Assembly (NCBI GenBank): GCA_037039685.1
Contig: JAWNGF010000006.1
Coordinates: 2,914,001 to 2,978,000, forward strand
From: Ceratobasidium sp. AG-K
Lineage: Eukaryota > Basidiomycota > Agaricomycetes > Cantharellales > Ceratobasidiaceae
Reading direction: 5' to 3'
DNA: 64,000 nucleotides
Part shown: one piece after another, positions 44,928 to 55,430 of the stretch
Layout of the letters: every line of letters begins with the position of its first letter
Position numbering within the stretch: the first letter of the stretch is position 1
Program-made: the position numbers and the translations under genes
Notes under the pieces: generated by a model
Databases searched by the model: none
The model's input: only the letters and a program-made list of their open reading frames with translations
What the model was told of the DNA's origin: nothing

Positions 44928-46809
44928 ATGTCTATTCAGGAGGACGCCGGATTGCATCTCATAACACCTTTGTCAATGAGAAGAGGACCAGGTAGGGCTT
45001 CAAGACCTACAAGTTCCCTTAACAAGCAAGATATTGCACAAGCACGGGCCAGAGGACCTGCAAGGTCTTGCCCACAAAGCCAAGCCTCTATGCCTGGAAC
45101 ATCCAACGCTGAGAACGTTTCAGTCGTACAAGAAGAACCCACCATTATTACTAGAGAACCAGGCAATATTACCAACGACCCTACACCAGTCACAATTCAA
45201 ATCCCTATCTCAAACGCAACTCCAGGCCCATCACGTCCATTATGGCCTACGGGACCCAGAAGTCAGTTTTTTTCCCCTCAACCTGAAGCTCATGGGGCAT
45301 GTCCCTTGTTCCTATCAGACCCCCCCCCCCACGCCGCACATTTCCCATGCTCCTCAAGTGCCCCAGATTGCGGGAACTATTACCAATGCCGGTCCAGTCC
45401 CAATAAACTCTCAGGCTGTGACACCAGTTAACCCAGCACCACCATATGTACCACAAGGACATTCAACAGCAACTGAAGGCCAAGAAATCCCTGGGATTCC
45501 CACTTCAAGTTCTAGTTCCAGCAGTAGGACGGTGATTAGCAATCTTGACGACCTCAACGATCTTCACCTTGGAAGACACAATGCACTCTTAAGGATTATT
45601 GATGGAATGAGGATAACAATCAATAGACGACTCAACAGGCTAGAACAGTCTACTCAAGTGTTGGCCAACAACCAACAAATCTTCAATGATTCTCTCAACA
45701 ACCTCCAAGGAACCCTGACAGATATCCTTACCGCTGCACAAAATAGTGAACATAACAGCTTCCTGGTTGGGCAAGATGTAATCCGCCTAAGAAACAAAGT
45801 CACAAACACACAAGGACTGGTAAACAATGTACAGGAAGACCTTAACACCATGAGGCAGGCACAGTTAGCCTGGAATGAAGCAGTCACCCAAGGACTAGAA
45901 GGACTCAGGGGAGATGGAAGGATTGCAATTGGACAAATTAACACAATGCAAGAGACAATCAACAACATGCGCAAACAGATGGATGAAGCATCCCTACATG
46001 CCGTATCACCTCCCCACCCCGAAGCAGAATCTACCAGGCTCGACAAATTGGAACAAAGGCTATGTCAGCTTTCTGAAAACCCTGACAACAGAAGGGAAAA
46101 CAGGCGTCCAAAAGTAACTAGACCAGAAGCTTTCAACGGGAAGAATGGAGAGGGAGCAGAAATGTTCATCACCCAAATGGAGAGCTACTTTGTCAGGTTG
46201 GGCAACCAATACAACTCGGGACAAGAACAAATTAGAGAAGCACTTGCCAATTTTAAATTGGAGAACAGGTCCGCTACACATTGGACACAGGTGCTACTCC
46301 AATCCGTGAACAATGGAGTACCTGACCCAAACCTAATGTCGTGGGAAACATTCAAGTCACACTTTATGGAACAATTTAGCGACCCTAACAAAAAGGCTAA
46401 GGCGGAAGCTGATATCCAAAAAAGCAAACAAATCAACTCAGTAGCAAATTATGCAACAGAATTCCGCTTCCACATGATCAACGTCAACTGGGGAGAAGAA
46501 GCTCTTATCAACCAATTCAAGGAGGGACTCAAACCAGAAATCAAAACAGAACTGGCACAATTTGAGCTATCCCTCATCAACAAGGACGGAACTGAAAGGC
46601 ACCTTAACCTTAACCAATGGATCACTCTTGCAATTTCCATCAACCAGATATTACAACAGATCAAGGCATCCACTGGGAAGAAAACACCCCAGTCAACCAC
46701 TACTGGGCAAACCTCTACAAGGCAGCTTCCAGACGAAGTGTACAAGGCAAGAATAGCATCAAACTGATGCCTGAAGTGCAGCCAGGAAGGTCACCGTTTG
46801 CTCAAATGC
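44928..46809 (+). pseudogene. gag: gag of element H
   Basis: ATG at 44928 opens a Pro/Ser-rich N-terminus. In the run of 11 C at 45320-45330 the frame must move to the one that stays open from 45034 to 46767; one C fewer would join them. There follow a long helical region (NLDDLNDLHLGRHNALLRII and beyond, 45540-46080) and the Gag core (RPEAFNGKNGEGAEMFITQM, WGEEALINQFKEGLKPEIKT). TGA at 46765-46767 precedes the zinc knuckle CLKCSQEGHRLLKC (46768-46809) in the same frame and is best read as former CGA. Confidence 0.87.
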
Positions 46810-46835
46810 TCATCCAAGGAGTGGATAACAACTGA

Positions 46836-49800
46836 GCCCAGCATAAAGGGAAGAGAAGCTACAATAATAGAAGATTCAGGAAAAGAAGGGGTCTCCCTCT
46901 AACTGTGTGTGGAGGGACCAAAGAACCGGCAATGGAAACAATGTACTTTAGAGCAACAAACGAATCAACCATTGTTTACACAAACATTGCCGGAATCACA
47001 GAACCAGTCCCTACTCTCATTGATTCAGGAGCTTCTAAGAACTTTATGGACATCTCTTGGGCCCACTGGAACAACATTCCTCTCATTGAGCTTCCCTCCC
47101 CATGAAAAGTAATTGGCATCCAGGGAAAAGAACTCTCACACCAAATATGCTTCAAAGCCAAGCTCATGCTGGACATAGAAGGAAGAACCTTCAAACAAAT
47201 CTTTTTTGCTATGCCTACTGGAGAAACCAAGCTCATTCTAGGATTTGAATGGTTAGAAGAGGCAAACCCCAATATTAACTGGAAAAGAAAGCACATATCA
47301 TGGCAACCTGAACCCATACAGGGAAGAACAGCCTCAATAGACAACCTACCAGAAGAATTCAAGGAATTTGCCGATGTGTTTAGCAAGGAAAAGTTCAAGA
47401 GAATTCCGGATCATTGCCCTTATGACTGTGCCATTGACTTCAAGGAAGGGGCTGAACTTCCAAAACCGGCCAGACCTATCCTGCTCTCACCGGCCGAATC
47501 TATTGCACTAAGGGAATACCTGGATGAGGAAATTGCCGCTGGGAAAATTCAACCCAGTAAATCCCCCATTGCATCACCCTGCTTCTTTGTCAAGAAACCT
47601 ATTGATCCAAAGAACCCAGAAGCAGTGCGACAATTACAGCTTGTTCAAGACCTCAGAGGAGTGAATGCCATTACAAAGGATGACAGGTTCCCAATGCCCT
47701 TAATGGAAGACCTTCTGGATAAGATCAAGGATGCAAAAATTTTCTCCAAAATTGATCTGCGCATGGGTTTCAACAATATCAGAATTAGGGAAGGGGACGA
47801 ATGGAAGACAGCTTTCAGAACCAAGGAAGGCCTATTTGAATACATTGTCATGCCATTTGGTCTAAAAAACGCACCCGCTATATTCCAAAGATACATGAAC
47901 CACATTTTCCATGACCTTATCAACGTATGTGTCATAGTATACATTGACAACATCCTAGTCTTCTCTAAAAACAGAAGCCAACATACTATAGATGTCAGGA
48001 AGGTGCTGAAGATCTTACTGGATGAAAACCTATTTGCAAAGCTCCCAAAATGCGAATTCTTTGTCACCAAACTTACATATACCGGACTTGGAATCAGTGA
48101 TTCTGGCATCTCTATAGAAGAAGAGAAGGTCAAGGCAATAAAGGAATGGAAGGAACCAAAAACGGTCAAGCAGGTTCAGGCGTTCCTGGGATTTGCAAAC
48201 TTCTACCAAAGATTTGTACCAAATTTTAGCCGCTTAGCAAAACCCTTGACAACCCTAACAAGAAAGGATATCAAATGGAAATGGGAGAAGGATCAACAGG
48301 AGTCTTTCAATGCCCTGAAAGCAGAAATTAGCAAGGAACCCACACTACGCCATCCTGACCCTGAGAAACCCTTTTTTCTGGAAACAGATGCAAGTGGAGT
48401 AGCAATGGGGGCAATTCTTTCTCACAGGCAAGATGATGGCTACCTACACCCTATTGCGTTCCTGTCAAAATCCTTCAATGAGGCGCAGCTCAACTATGAT
48501 GTCCATGACAAGGAACTTATGGCGATCATAGAATCACTGACACATTGGAGGTTATACCTTGAGGGAACAAAGGAGCCAATCACTATCTACACCAATCACA
48601 GAAACCTACAGTTCTGGAAAGAAGCTAGAACGTTCAACTGTTGACATGCAAGATGGCATCAACTACTGGCTTCCTACAACTTTGATATCATATACCGTCC
48701 TGGAATCCTTTCGTCTAAGCCGGACCTACTGTCAAGACAATCTGACCATGAGGATATTCCCACACTGGAACAAATTATGATATCTGCTGAAAAGTTTAAA
48801 GGATTTATGGGGCAGATAGACACAGACATTATGGCAACTATCAAGGAAGCACAAGAAACTGACAAAGGACTGGCAAAAATCAAGGAAATCTGCAAATCAA
48901 GGGAATTGCTACCAAAAACCCTACAACATAGTGCAAAAGATTATGACTTCAAAGAAGGACTAATATGGTACAAAGGGAAAATTTACGTCCCAGAAGATAA
49001 GGAAGCCAGACTGTCCATCATGCGACTACACCACGACTCAAGGATTGCAGGGCATCAGGGGCAAGCCAGAACGTTGGAATTAATAGCAAGAAGATACTTC
49101 TGGCCAGGGATGAAGCAGAGCATAAACAGATACATGGAGTCCTGTGAGACCTGCCAACAAACAAAGGGATTAAAGTCAATAGTACCAATCAAACATCTAG
49201 AAATTCCAAAAGGTCCCTGGGAAGACATAGCATTTGACTTTGTAGTAAAATTGCCAAAGTCCAGAGGATCAGACAGCATCATGGTTGTGGTAGACCGGTT
49301 CTCAAGAATGGCGCATTTCATACCCTGCAAAGAATCTCACACGGCAAGCAAGCTGGCAAATCTTTTTGTCACAAATGTTTGGAAACTACACGGCTTCCCA
49401 AAAAGCACAATTTCAGACCGGGGGACCACTTTCAATTCTAAACTCATGAAGGCCATTTACAAAAGAATTGGAACTAGCCCAAGTTTCAGTACTGCCTACC
49501 ACCCCCAGACAGATGGAGTGACAGAAAGAATCAACCAATGGATGGAAGGCTGGCTACAATCCTTTGTCAACTACCGGCAAGATGATTGGGCGGACTTGTT
49601 ACCAATTGCAGAATTCAGTTATAATCTGCAGAAGCACTGGGTAACGGGTAATTCCCCTTTTACAATAGTCTACAGCAGGGAACCACTGTGGAACATCTCA
49701 TCAGAAGAAACAACGGTTCCTGAAGCAAACACCATTGCAGAAAAATGGCATAGCATCCACAACAAAGCAATCGCATCAATGGAAAGCCAAAGGCTGCCGG

Positions 49801-50597
49801 AGGAAGAACCAAAAAATGAGTACCAAGAAGGGGATCTAGTATGGCTGTTGGGAAGAAATATCCAAACAAAAAGACCCTCAAAGAAACTGGATAACAAGAA
49901 GCATGGACCATTTGTTGTGAAGCAAAAGATAGGATCTCATGCTTATGAGCTCACCCTACCAGCAACAATGAGGGTGCACCCTGTTTTCCACATCAACTTA
50001 CTCAGCCATTACATAGAAGACACAGAGTTCAAGCAAAACCAACCCTGACCTCCGCCAATCATTACTGAAGAAGGAGAAGAAGAATATGAAGTAGAAAGGA
50101 TTTTGGACTGGAAGGAGACAAAAGATGGCCTTTTTTACAGGGTCAGATGGAAGGGTTATGGAAGTGAAGAAGACACAGAACAAAGGGCGGAAAATTTTGG
50201 TCACCTTTTGAAGATCATCAAGGACCTCCTACGCCAACACCCCAAAGCCCCCACGCCATCTAACTACATTCCAGGAAAGATAAAAGGCAGAGGGGGCGCA
50301 ACTGGTAGCAATATCTGCAAAACTTGCTACTACTCCAAAAAACACTTCCAACTCAACACTCTAAATCTCTTCTGCACCCCACAATGCCTGCCGTTACCCA
50401 TGCCACCATCTCAAACAACCTTGTCTGCGTCCTCAAGGGACCCGCCTTTGCCACTGCAAGGATCCTTGACGCTGGAGCGGCCCTCTATGTTTTCAAGAGG
50501 TTGCAGCAGAGCTCTGGGAGAATGCACTTCAGGGCGTCGGACAACGTCCTACACTCAGACCTGGGAGAATTCCAGTGGGTTGGGAAAAAATGGCTGA
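46836..50597 (+). pseudogene. pol: pol of element H (PR, RT, RNase H, integrase, chromodomain) with TGA interruptions
   Basis: A single frame (-1 relative to gag) broken by TGA at 47103, 48642 and 50046, with another TGA at 46833 at its start; each fits CGA. Protease TLIDSGASKNFM is intact. RT has DLRGVNAITKDDRFPMPLME, MPFGLKNAPAIFQRYM and VYIDNILVFSKN, where the second catalytic Asp is Asn. RNase H has ETDASGVAMGAILSH and NYDVHDKELMAII. Integrase has SCETCQQ, VVVDRFSRMAHFIPC, SDRGTTFNSK and AYHPQTDGVTERINQ. The chromodomain has YEVERILDWKETKDG and RWKGYGSEED. The true end is probably near 50300-50400, since the last stretch overlaps the tail ORF in another frame. Confidence 0.92.
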
Positions 50598-51148
50598 CAT
50601 GCATGCAACTGCTGCAAAAGGACATCTTTGTTTGTCAAGGATGCGCTGCGTTCTAGGTCTTAGAGGTTGTCCTCCTCTCCACCCATATGCTTGGAGTTGC
50701 CAAATGGGGACAAGAAGGGGCATACTTGAGCAAATGGGTACCAGGGTACGACGGGAGGCAACCAATGCTCCGACCTAGGTGGAACGACGCCTGGGATGCC
50801 AACTACAAAAGGGACTTGAGCGACTGGAAGATGGAAAGGGGAAGATACCAGAAGGAAAAGTTTGAGTGGGCTCCAAACTGGTGGAAGTGGGAGGACGCAG
50901 ATGTGTCAGCATGGAAGGAAGCAGAGCCAGACGTGCGACAATGGGACAAGGATTTTGTGGAGGCTCAGAAGAGGGTCATGGACTGGTCCAAGGCCGACTG
51001 GACAAAGGAGGAGACATGGGAGGAATGGGAAAAGTTCTTGGACAAACCAGGTAACACCGTGTTCAACCCAATTGACTTGAGCATCAAAGAGGACGAGGGG
51101 CTGGAGGATTACATGCTCGCAAAAAGCAAGGATTGCAAGATCCAGTAG
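50384..51148 (+). pseudogene. Tail ORF of element H (type 2, Trp-rich)
   Basis: ATG at 50384, about 254 codons with one TAG at 50654-50656. N-terminal third: MPAVTHATISNNL, LDAGAALYVFKRLQQSSG, GEFQWVGKKW. The C-terminal part from 50687 is acidic/basic and contains 15 Trp in about 110 residues (WNDAWDANYKRDLSDWKMER, WWKWEDADVSAWKEAE, DWTKEETWEEWEKFL), ending GNTVFNPIDLSIKEDEG. A homologous ORF is present in G at the same place. No signal peptide or membrane segment is visible, so it is not an obvious envelope gene. I recognise no known family. Confidence 0.6.
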
Positions 51149-51178
51149 AGCCCATCCAGGTCCCCTAGATGGACTCTT

Positions 51179-51190
51179 AGGGGGGAGTAA
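51179..51190 (+). other. Polypurine tract of element H
   Basis: AGGGGGGAGTAA directly before the 3' LTR start TGTTGTG. Confidence 0.78.
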
Positions 51191-51647
51191 TGTTGTGAGC
51201 CAGCTCCCTCCATTGGACTTGCCTGTTGTCTTGCCTGCCTGTGTTCTCCTTTGTGTTGTGTTTCTGTTTCCGTTTGCCGCGTTGCCACCTTCTTGTGGTT
51301 GTTTCTGTTACACTGTGTAACATGGCTGTGCTTTGTACAAGTCATGTCTGTTCATACAGCATGACTCACATGGACACTCCTGATTGGCTGCTTTGTATGA
51401 CTCGTGTGGCTGTGCCTTGTATGACTCGGCCACTTCTTGAATATATATAGAGGACCAACAAGCCTGGTAACCCCAGCTTGTTTTGTCTTGTCAAAACATA
51501 CCTTTTGAGTGACACTTAGAACCACCCCTACCCTTTAGAGCCTACAGACACTTAAGTGTGTTGCGGTTCAAGAGGTCACTTAGGTCTTAGTGCTGTCCAC
51601 TCTCCCTGGCGGCTTGTCTCATAGCCATCAAGAAGTAGCTTACAACA
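51191..51647 (+). repeat. 3' LTR of element H (457 bp)
   Basis: TGTTGTGAGCC ... GCTTACAACA, same length as the 5' LTR and followed by the second TTGCC. Confidence 0.93.
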
Positions 51648-52116
51648 TTGCCCAGCTTGTTGGTCCTCTATATATATTCAGAACAGGCACAAGTCATATG
51701 GTGTGCAGCAAACCAAGTCATACAGCCAAGCCAGTCAGGAGTGTCTGTGAGTCATGCTGTATGAACAGATATGACTTGTACAAAGCACAGCCATGTTACA
51801 CAATGTCACAGATAACCACCAGAACATGGCAATGCAGTGCAAACAAAAGCAAAGACAACAACAAAGACAACAACAAAGACAAGACAAGTGGGCAAGATGA
51901 GAGACAAGTCTCTCAAGCAAATCTGTTGGTTCTCTTTTGGGCTTGTGAGTGCTGATTTGCTTGTGCATGCTTGCTTAGGTATGGGAGCACCAATTGCACA
52001 GCCACTTGGGTGCTCCTGAGTGCTCCTTTACCCAAGCAAGCATGTATGAGCAAACCAGCACTCATTAGTGTCAGAGGATTTTGGTGACACTGCTGGAGGT
52101 GAGCTGGCTTACAATG
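51648..52116 (-). repeat. 5' part of the 5' LTR of element G
   Basis: The minus strand runs from about 52116 (TTGTAAGCCAGCTCACC, compare TTGTGAGCCAGCTCCC of H) to the H insertion, and includes GAATATATATAGAGGACCAAC as TATA region. It contains extra sequence relative to the H LTR, including a hairpin (51947-52063) and a short AAAGACAACAAC tandem repeat (about 51848-51883). Confidence 0.75.
51947..52063. repeat. 117-bp inverted-repeat (foldback) segment in the G LTR
   Basis: Arms 51947-51990 (GAGTGCTGATTTGCTTGTGC ...) and 52020-52063 are reverse complements over 44 bp with a few mismatches, separated by 29 bp. The H LTR lacks this piece, so it is probably a tiny foldback or MITE insertion; no clear duplication was found. 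Confidence 0.55.
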
Positions 52117-52702
52117 CCAGGCACACCCAAGCACACTGGCTATTGCCAGCCTTGTTAGCAATACACTCTTGGCCTGTCTCCATTGTTTGTATTATTTCCC
52201 CCTGTATGTGGCCATATTGAAACAAAACTATGAGGTTCATAAGGACCTAAATCCAGTACAAGTGCTTCAGCTCATTGTAACTTGTTCATACACCTGCATT
52301 GGTTATATAGTGCCAGAACAAGGCAGTTGCATGGGCTGCAGAGGCAAGGCAGTGCTCTGGTTCCTGGCTTGTCCGATTGGATAATCAACGATCCCGCTAG
52401 TGATTTCGCTGTCAGCCCTGAGATGGCACTTGTAGATGTAACACTTACAGCATCCAAATCTGTCGGCTAATGGTGGAAAGTCGCGGAGGGCACTCTGGCT
52501 TGGGAGAGACATGGGGTCGGAGTGACCTGAAGCGGGCCACTTGAAGTCTCGATATCGGTCACAATCACGCAATTGAAGCTTGACGTCGTTAGTCCGTGTA
52601 ATCGTCACGATATATAGCAAAACCTATGTACAACATCACAATGCGTGGCAAGACTTAAGTGAACATAACAAGGAATCAATGGGTCCGTATAAGCGTATAA
52701 GT
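52117..52702. other. Repeat-to-genic transition, no gene assigned
   Basis: From about 52380 CG dinucleotides become frequent and AT content falls. The minus strand is open between 52620 and 52303 but shows no family resemblance. The M36 stop codon and 3' flank lie at the right edge. Confidence 0.5.
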
Positions 52703-55386
52703 CTACTCCTGGCACTCCTCGGGCACCTTGAAGCCGTCGGTGTGGACTCCCCCACCCCATGGGGTTCCACCACGGAGCGCCGCATCCTTGCCCTGCGAGG
52801 CCAAGTCAGAAACGATACAACAACTCGCCGACGAAGAGACTCACCAAGCCACGCGAGCTGAATCCTTTCCAGAGGTCGCAGAAGTTCTCTCCGTCTGTCA
52901 GGAGCTTGTCGGCCTCGATGATGGCATCGCGGGCGTCGAAGAACGAGGGACGGCAGGGCTGGAGCTTCATGGCCGAAATAACCAACCTACGCAAAGTTAG
53001 TGGAGAACGTCAAGCGCAATACCAAAGATACGTACTGCATGAAGAGGGTATTGCCGTGCTTGGGAACGAGCGGTTTACCCATGACTTGATGACGGTAGAA
53101 GTCACCAGTGGGGACCGTACCATCCTCGAGAGGCTGAGGCGGGAAGAGCGTCGACGAGTAGCCGTGCTTCTCGATGAAGCGCTGGGACACAACCCAGAGG
53201 ATCTCGGCCCAGACTTCACCAATGGCGTGCTGTTGCCAAGTTTAATATACGACAGGTATCATGGAAAACAGTACTTACAACACCCCAGTAGCCCGGCTTG
53301 TCGAGGGTCTTGTAGGTCGACGGGTTGACGGTCATGTTCTACCAAACAGTCAGCATAAGTCGACATGCCCAGCCTGAGCAACTCACCGTCGAGTAGACAT
53401 AGTTGCGGATACCGTTGGGTTGGTTGCTCGCCCAGCTACCCATCGAAAAGTCGCTGTAGTCCTTGGTGGCGCGGATGGTCGTGGCGAGGAAGTCTCCCCA
53501 GCCCTCACCCATTCCTCCCGACTCACCCCAGCCGAGACAGCCCGAGTTAGCGGGACCACCGGTCAAGCGCGTGGACAAGCCGTGAGTGAGCTCGTGGATG
53601 ACGATGCCCGCCTCGAGATCACCATCGCGGTAGGGAGTAGCCGTGTTCCACACGTACATGCGGCAGCGACCGTTCTGACCGTCGGGGGGCTAACGACACA
53701 GGATTAGAGTCAGTCAATAATGGGAGGAATCAACATACAGTCATAAAGTTGGCGTTGTTGTATCCGCTGCCGTCCTGGGAGTGGGCGATAACAGCGTCAC
53801 CATCGCGACCGCCTCGTCCATAGTTGTCTTGTTGGAAGTTGCCGGAAAGCTCGTCAAATCCGTAGCGGTAGTAAAGATCGTGAACCATGTTGCTGGTGTA
53901 GAAGAGCTGAGTGACCGAGAGGTCAACGTAATCCTTGGGCTGAATGTGGGTGGAATTCTCGCGCCCAGACTTGGGGCCGTACTTGAACTCAAAGTTGAGC
54001 CCTGGGCCAGCATCGGGACGGTAGTTGCTAATCCAGTTGTTGCGGCCCTCCCAGTTCTCTTGGGCAAAGACCTACAAACCTAGTAAGCGCCAGCTTGACC
54101 AAGGTGCGAAGTTTACATACGTTGTTACCCCAGGTCGTGGTAAAGTTCAAATACGTCTGGTCGCCGTGGTCAGTGTGCTTGCCCAACGCAGCAGGGCCAC
54201 CATGGGGGTTGTTGGCCTTGGAGATGGTGTGCCAGCCGAGGGGCGAGGCAAGCTTGTCATGCCAGGCTTCCTCGACGGTGCGCTTGCCCTCCTCGGGATC
54301 GTTGATGCCAAACTTCCAGACCTTGTAGGTGCCGGGCTTCTTCTCGTCGTCCGAGGTTTGGCCCAGAGCGAGCTTGGCCTCGAGAGCGTTGAGCTTGCCA
54401 CCGGGGCGGGGCATGGGCGAGTCAGATGCCCAGTCGATGACCGAGACAATGGAGGAAGGATCCTGGGCAGAGACATACGCCTCGTACCAGTTGTCCTGCA
54501 TCTCGACCTCAAGGCGCCAGACGGCATATAGCTCGGTCTCGCTGCCCTTGGGAGATTGGACATAGACGACGCGGGCCTTGACGGGGTTGACAGAGCCAGG
54601 GAGACCGGTGATGACTGCGGTGGGGTGCGAGTCCTGGCCGACGAGGTGGTGCTCGTAAGCAACCGACATGCGGTCCAGAGCGGCGTCAAAGTCGTTGGTC
54701 ATGGCATCGACGGCTTCCGAATCGGGGTGGGCAGCAATCATAAAGTAGAGAGCGGCACGGCGGGGGTCGTGAGCGTCGCCACGCGAGTTGGCAGTGGCGG
54801 CCTCCTGAACAGCGGCCAAGGGAAGGGCGCAGTTGCTAGTGTACAGCTCGTCGGTTTCGGAAAGCGATCCGAGCACAAACTGCGGGTCGCCACCAGCCAT
54901 CTTCTCGCTGGCAAGGTCCGCGCAGTGCGAAGCATGCGACGACGACGGCTGGCCATCAAACGACGTGGGAGCAGCACCCCGGAAGAACTAGTCCGAGTTA
55001 GCCACAGTAATAAACAGTAATATATTACTCACCGAGTCACCGTAACTAAGGACCCGTCCATCCCGAATGTTGAGATTGATGTCGCCATCGGCCACCTCGA
55101 GCCCGTCGACCTTTTGACGGACGTAGACGTGGGTTACCCCAGTGTTGCGGTCAGTGTACGAGTCCTCGCGGATGTAGTAGTCCGAGCTGGTGTAGGCAGA
55201 AAGGAATGACTTGGCCACGTCAAACGGGTCGTGTGAGCCAGCGAGCGTCGACGTAACCTGTGGCTCGGTCACATAGCGCGACGTGGGGTGGCGCGGCCCA
55301 AAGTTCAGCGACTTGCGCGTCGAGTGAGCAGTGGCCGAGGCCAAAAAGGCAACAGACAAAATAGCGGCGGTGTGGAGGCACTTCAT
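52703..55386 (-). CDS. Secreted fungalysin metalloprotease (peptidase family M36)
   Basis: Zinc endopeptidase precursor that after secretion degrades extracellular protein. Eight exons with seven introns of 45-52 nt: 55386-55033, 54987-54121, 54071-53739, 53689-53387, 53338-53279, 53229-53036, 52986-52845, 52792-52703; about 780 residues. The signal peptide is [20 protein letters not shown]. The first 400 residues are the FTP/propeptide region ([34 protein letters not shown]). The catalytic domain holds [18 protein letters not shown] (HExxH) and [13 protein letters not shown], whose Glu is the third zinc ligand. The C-terminus [20 protein letters not shown] is typical of the family. All splice sites are canonical GT-AG, so the gene appears intact. 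The long N-terminal part fits basidiomycete M36 proteins as I know them. Confidence 0.95.
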
Positions 55387-55420
55387 GGTGTGCGGATGAG
55401 GTTCAACTTGCGCCTCGACT

Positions 55421-55430
55421 CCTTATATTC
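55421..55430 (-). promoter_or_regulatory. TATA box of the M36 gene
   Basis: GAATATAAGG on the minus strand, 35-44 bp upstream of the ATG at 55386, implying a very short 5' leader. Confidence 0.5.

Larger units (their letters stand above)
44449..51647 (+). mobile_element. Element H: complete Ty3/gypsy chromovirus (7199 bp, duplication TTGCC)
   Basis: LTRs at 44449-44905 and 51191-51647, both 457 bp, flanked by TTGCC at 44444-44448 and 51648-51652. The interior holds a self-complementary primer site, gag, PR-RT-RNase H-integrase-chromodomain in one frame, a tail ORF and a PPT. It is the best preserved element here. Its defects are a frame change in a C11 run of gag, five TGA codons, one TAG in the tail ORF and Asp to Asn in the RT YIDD box. 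It interrupts the 5' LTR of element G. Confidence 0.95.
39232..52116 (-). mobile_element. Element G: decayed H-like chromovirus, its 5' LTR split by element H
   Basis: Minus-strand order: 5' LTR (52116-51648, then 44448-44343 beyond the H insertion), gag lacking its N-terminus (about 44342-43560), protease, RT, RNase H, integrase, chromodomain (to 39927), tail ORF (39943-39235). No 3' LTR remains. Its LTR is a diverged relative of the H LTR, so H landed in an older relative of itself. Confidence 0.85.

Noticed and set aside
45654..46046. Long open frame opposite to gag of H
   Set aside because: Antisense shadow of the helical gag region; no family resemblance or start context.
46765..46767. 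TGA before the zinc knuckle as a programmed readthrough or selenocysteine site
   Set aside because: Element A also has TGA near its knuckle (361-359), but both fit CGA decay and H has further TGA codons in places where readthrough makes no sense.
51848..51883. AAAGACAACAAC tandem repeat as a CRISPR or regulatory array
   Set aside because: Only three short units without spacers, inside an LTR of a fungal genome.
54025..54689. Open frames on both strands over exon 2 of the M36 gene
   Set aside because: GC-rich codons leave other frames open; the M36 frame with splice sites and HExxH explains the region.
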